Made by a program: the position numbers and the translations under genes. 6,075 nucleotides of DNA from Ruminococcus sp. (GTDB lineage Bacteria > Bacillota > Clostridia > Oscillospirales > Acutalibacteraceae). Of the stretch, positions 4,222 to 6,075 are shown piece after piece (positions within the stretch are counted from its first letter, which is position 1; the number at the start of each line of letters is the position of its first letter). The stretch spans positions 1 to 6,075 of the forward strand of contig JAFVVB010000170.1 in the NCBI GenBank assembly GCA_017502425.1, in the 5' to 3' direction. The notes beneath the pieces are model-generated. The model worked only from the letters and a program-made list of their open reading frames with translations. It did not search any database and was not told where the DNA came from.

Positions 4222-6075
4222 TTATTCCACAGTAAACTTTTCACCAATTTCATACTCAATATCAAGCTGAGCAGAATATCTCTGGATAAAAGTAGCATCC
4301 ATTACGTTTACTAATTCGTCAGCATCAACGTCAGCAGCGAGTAAAGCAGTTCCTTCAATCACAGCCTGCTGAGCAGCGAATTTCTGGATAAGCGTAGCAT
4401 CCATTACGTCAACAACTTCATTTGCGTCAGCATCGCCTAAATAATACTCGACAGGATCAACTTTATCTGTTGATTCTTCATCGTCACCCTTACCAGGAAT
4501 TGGAGTAGGGATAAATGTAGGTGTCCAGTAACCTACTGTCCAGTTACCGTTAGCATCTAATTTGTCAAGCCATACACCTGAATTTGTAGGAACAGAAAGG
4601 TCAGCAGTCTGGTTAGAGCCACCGCCGTTACCATTGTTGATAATATACATATTATACTGATCAGGAACATAACCTACGAACTGTTTCTCACCGTAGCCGT
4701 TATCATCAGTAACCTTCTTCATAGGTGTACCAGGCCATGCTTCGAGATAGTCCTCTGTGCCCTCAACCCAGCAATAAATGTAAGCTTCACTCCAAGTTTT
4801 TGAAGAAAGAACGAGTGTTGTGTAACCTTCAAACTCAGGATACTGACCAGCAGCCCAGTTTACAGGAACATCGTAAATACCACCATCAGGAAGCTCTGGG
4901 ATAACAGGCTCTGTATCTTCAGCATAGTAGATACAAGCGATACCGGTTGAACCGATAGCACCAGTGATTTTACCGTCAGCAACTTCAAATCTGTTATTTG
5001 TGATAGAATCGATATATGTACCATCAGCAAGAGTGTTATTCTTTACAGAAACAGTCTTTGTTGTACCGCTGAGGTTAACGAGAGTAGCACCTAAGTTACC
5101 ACGTTCGATGATAGTAACTTTATCTTCAACGTAGTTATACTCAGAAGCTTCACCGAAATAGTTATCAAACTGGTTAACCGCCTTAACTTCAGGAGCAGTC
5201 CAGCTAGTAAGAGCTGCATCACCCAATGTGATGTTAGCACAGATAGCTTCGATAGCAGGTTTATCAGCACCGGTTCTATCGTCTGGACGAGCAAAGTATA
5301 CGCCAGTGATAGTCTGTCTAGCAGCTGTTAAAGCCCAGATTTTGTTTCTCTGCTGAACTGTGAGTGATGATGTACCACCATCAATGTATGTATCGTGGGA
5401 CTCGTTCCACTGAATAACATTTTCTTTAGTGAAGTTAACAGTTGTTGGATCGCAACCGTCTTTTTCTGACTGATAGTAAGGAATCGGATTACCACCGTTA
5501 CCGTTCTTCTGAACAGCGTCTTTGATTCCCCAGTATGAACCTGAGTCAGTAACGTCCATTAACTCTGTGTACTCAGAGAATGCACGACCATCGCCGCACT
5601 TATTGAGGATTTCGCCGTATGCGAAACACTCTTTATCAGGATAGTTAGCTCTTAATTTCTGGAGTGTATCCTCCCAGAAGTCAGAAGCAAAGAATGTATC
5701 GTGAACTGTTTCTATATGCTTAGCAGCATCAAAACGGAAACCATCAGCACCAGATTCAACGAGCTCTACAAAGTAATCATAGATAACATCCTGAACGAGC
5801 TGTGTTTCAGTAGCAAGGTCAGGAAGACCTGATGTACAGTGCTGTGTTAAGTCTTCTTCGATATCGTAATCAGACCAACCGTCCCAGTAGTTCTCTTTAT
5901 ATGTCATATCAACCCATGGATCGTGGAAAGCTTTAGCAGCCAAGAGTTCAGGCTCGAACTCAGCAGCACGTGGGTTAACGTGATCCATAGGATCAGTAGA
6001 ATCGTTATCGTAAACGCCGATATGGTCGTCATCAGTACCCATATGGTTGATAACAGCATCAACGATAACCTTAAG
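4222..6075 (-). CDS. Secreted alpha-amylase GH13_28 with CBM26-like module and type I dockerin (3' part, 617 aa visible)
   Basis: Alpha-amylases of this type cut internal alpha-1,4 bonds of starch outside the cell. The visible part begins at conserved region I, DAVINH (visible residues 6-11). It then has region II GFRFDAAKH (112-120, nucleophile Asp116), region III FAYGEIL (acid/base Glu155) and region IV WNESHDTY (His227, Asp228), so all three catalytic acids are present. The motifs and the following beta domain (to about 383) closely match Bacillus subtilis AmyE, subfamily GH13_28. A starch-binding CBM26-like module follows at about 405-518 (AYIYCWVEG, AWPGTPM, YNMYIINNGNGG, QTADL). A Pro- and acid-rich linker (about 518-541) leads to a dockerin (about 545-605) with two calcium loops. 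The dockerin implies docking onto a cohesin scaffold or cell-surface protein, as in the R. bromii amylosome. The signal peptide and promoter are off the right edge. No cohesin gene is in view. Confidence 0.95.
   Translation of the reverse strand, partial: LKVIVDAVINHMGTDDDHIGVYDNDSTDPMDHVNPRAAEFEPELLAAKAFHDPWVDMTYKENYWDGWSDYDIEEDLTQHCTSGLPDLATETQLVQDVIYDYFVELVESGADGFRFDAAKHIETVHDTFFASDFWEDTLQKLRANYPDKECFAYGEILNKCGDGRAFSEYTELMDVTDSGSYWGIKDAVQKNGNGGNPIPYYQSEKDGCDPTTVNFTKENVIQWNESHDTYIDGGTSSLTVQQRNKIWALTAARQTITGVYFARPDDRTGADKPAIEAICANITLGDAALTSWTAPEVKAVNQFDNYFGEASEYNYVEDKVTIIERGNLGATLVNLSGTTKTVSVKNNTLADGTYIDSITNNRFEVADGKITGAIGSTGIACIYYAEDTEPVIPELPDGGIYDVPVNWAAGQYPEFEGYTTLVLSSKTWSEAYIYCWVEGTEDYLEAWPGTPMKKVTDDNGYGEKQFVGYVPDQYNMYIINNGNGGGSNQTADLSVPTNSGVWLDKLDANGNWTVGYWTPTFIPTPIPGKGDDEESTDKVDPVEYYLGDADANEVVDVMDATLIQKFAAQQAVIEGTALLAADVDADELVNVMDATFIQRYSAQLDIEYEIGEKFTVE
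4261..4443 (-). other. Type I dockerin domain coding segment with duplicated calcium loops
   Basis: The encoded domain carries two F-hand-type repeats. The first is GDADANEVVDVMDATLIQK, with ligands at loop positions 1, 3, 5, 9 and 12 (Asp, Asp, Asn, Asp, Asp). The second is ADVDADELVNVMDATFIQR, with Asp, Asp, Asp, Asn and Asp. Both helices carry the same VMDATxIQ(K/R) recognition motif 34 residues apart, and the DNA keeps an identical 16-bp block (4292-4307 and 4394-4409). Dockerins bind cohesins through these helices in a calcium-dependent way. Both loops look intact, so the domain should be functional. Confidence 0.93.

Noticed and set aside
5091..5294. Minus-strand 67-codon frame inside the amylase gene
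   Set aside because: It sits in another frame of the catalytic and beta-domain coding region; its Leu/Ser-rich translation looks like an out-of-frame artefact.
4222..6042. Treating the ATG at 6042 as the true amylase start
   Set aside because: The frame stays open to the window edge, and the 11 upstream codons encode conserved region I of the catalytic domain (DAVINH), so the gene is cut by the window and not a short protein.
1..6075. Mobile element, CRISPR array, tRNA/rRNA or toxin-antitoxin pair
   Set aside because: No terminal inverted repeats, transposase or integrase motifs, spaced direct repeats, tRNA-like cloverleaf or small paired genes were seen on either strand. The only repeats are inside genes (linker and dockerin) or in promoters and terminators.

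Overview
The window reads as chromosome of a low-GC Gram-positive gut bacterium, most likely a Ruminococcus-type member of the Clostridia. Four things support this: a perfect CIRCE operator ahead of groES-groEL, strong AGGAGG-type ribosome sites, Firmicute-typical families (DegV, DUF1836, the TrpX-like ABC_sub_bind family), and a secreted alpha-amylase ending in a type I dockerin. Amylases with dockerins are the hallmark of the starch-degrading 'amylosome' described in Ruminococcus bromii. The genus is an inference; no rRNA or other marker is present.

Layout from left to right. (1) Bases 1-651, minus strand: the 5' end of groEL (cut by the window edge), complete groES, and a heat-shock promoter overlapping a perfect CIRCE element. 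(2) 724-1857, minus: a membrane-anchored substrate-binding protein of the ABC_sub_bind family with its own TTGACA-N17-TACAAT promoter and no transporter partners in view. (3) 1890-2493, minus: a DUF1836 protein with a MerR-like helix-turn-helix, its terminator, and a promoter placed so close to the ATG that the mRNA should be leaderless. (4) 2526-3474, plus: a divergent DegV-family fatty-acid-binding protein. Its consensus promoter carries a perfect 9-bp inverted repeat between the -35 and -10 boxes, and a hairpin after the gene can serve both strands. (5) 3485-4137, minus: a single DUF1643 gene. (6) 4172-6075, minus: the C-terminal 617 residues of a GH13_28 (AmyE-like) alpha-amylase with a CBM26-like starch-binding module and a dockerin, followed by a strong terminator. 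Its start, signal peptide and promoter lie beyond base 6075.

Apart from groES-groEL, each gene appears to be its own transcription unit, because nearly every gap holds a recognisable promoter or terminator. Most ORFs that look longer should be trimmed. For groES, the substrate-binding protein, DegV and DUF1643, a Shine-Dalgarno site selects a downstream ATG. For the substrate-binding protein and DUF1836, the long version would also run through the gene's own promoter.

No mobile element, CRISPR array, tRNA or rRNA was seen, and no gap between genes exceeds 150 bases. Most of the window is ordinary housekeeping sequence. The best second looks are the divergent DUF1836/degV control region (a palindromic operator opposite a leaderless putative regulator) and the dockerin-bearing amylase.
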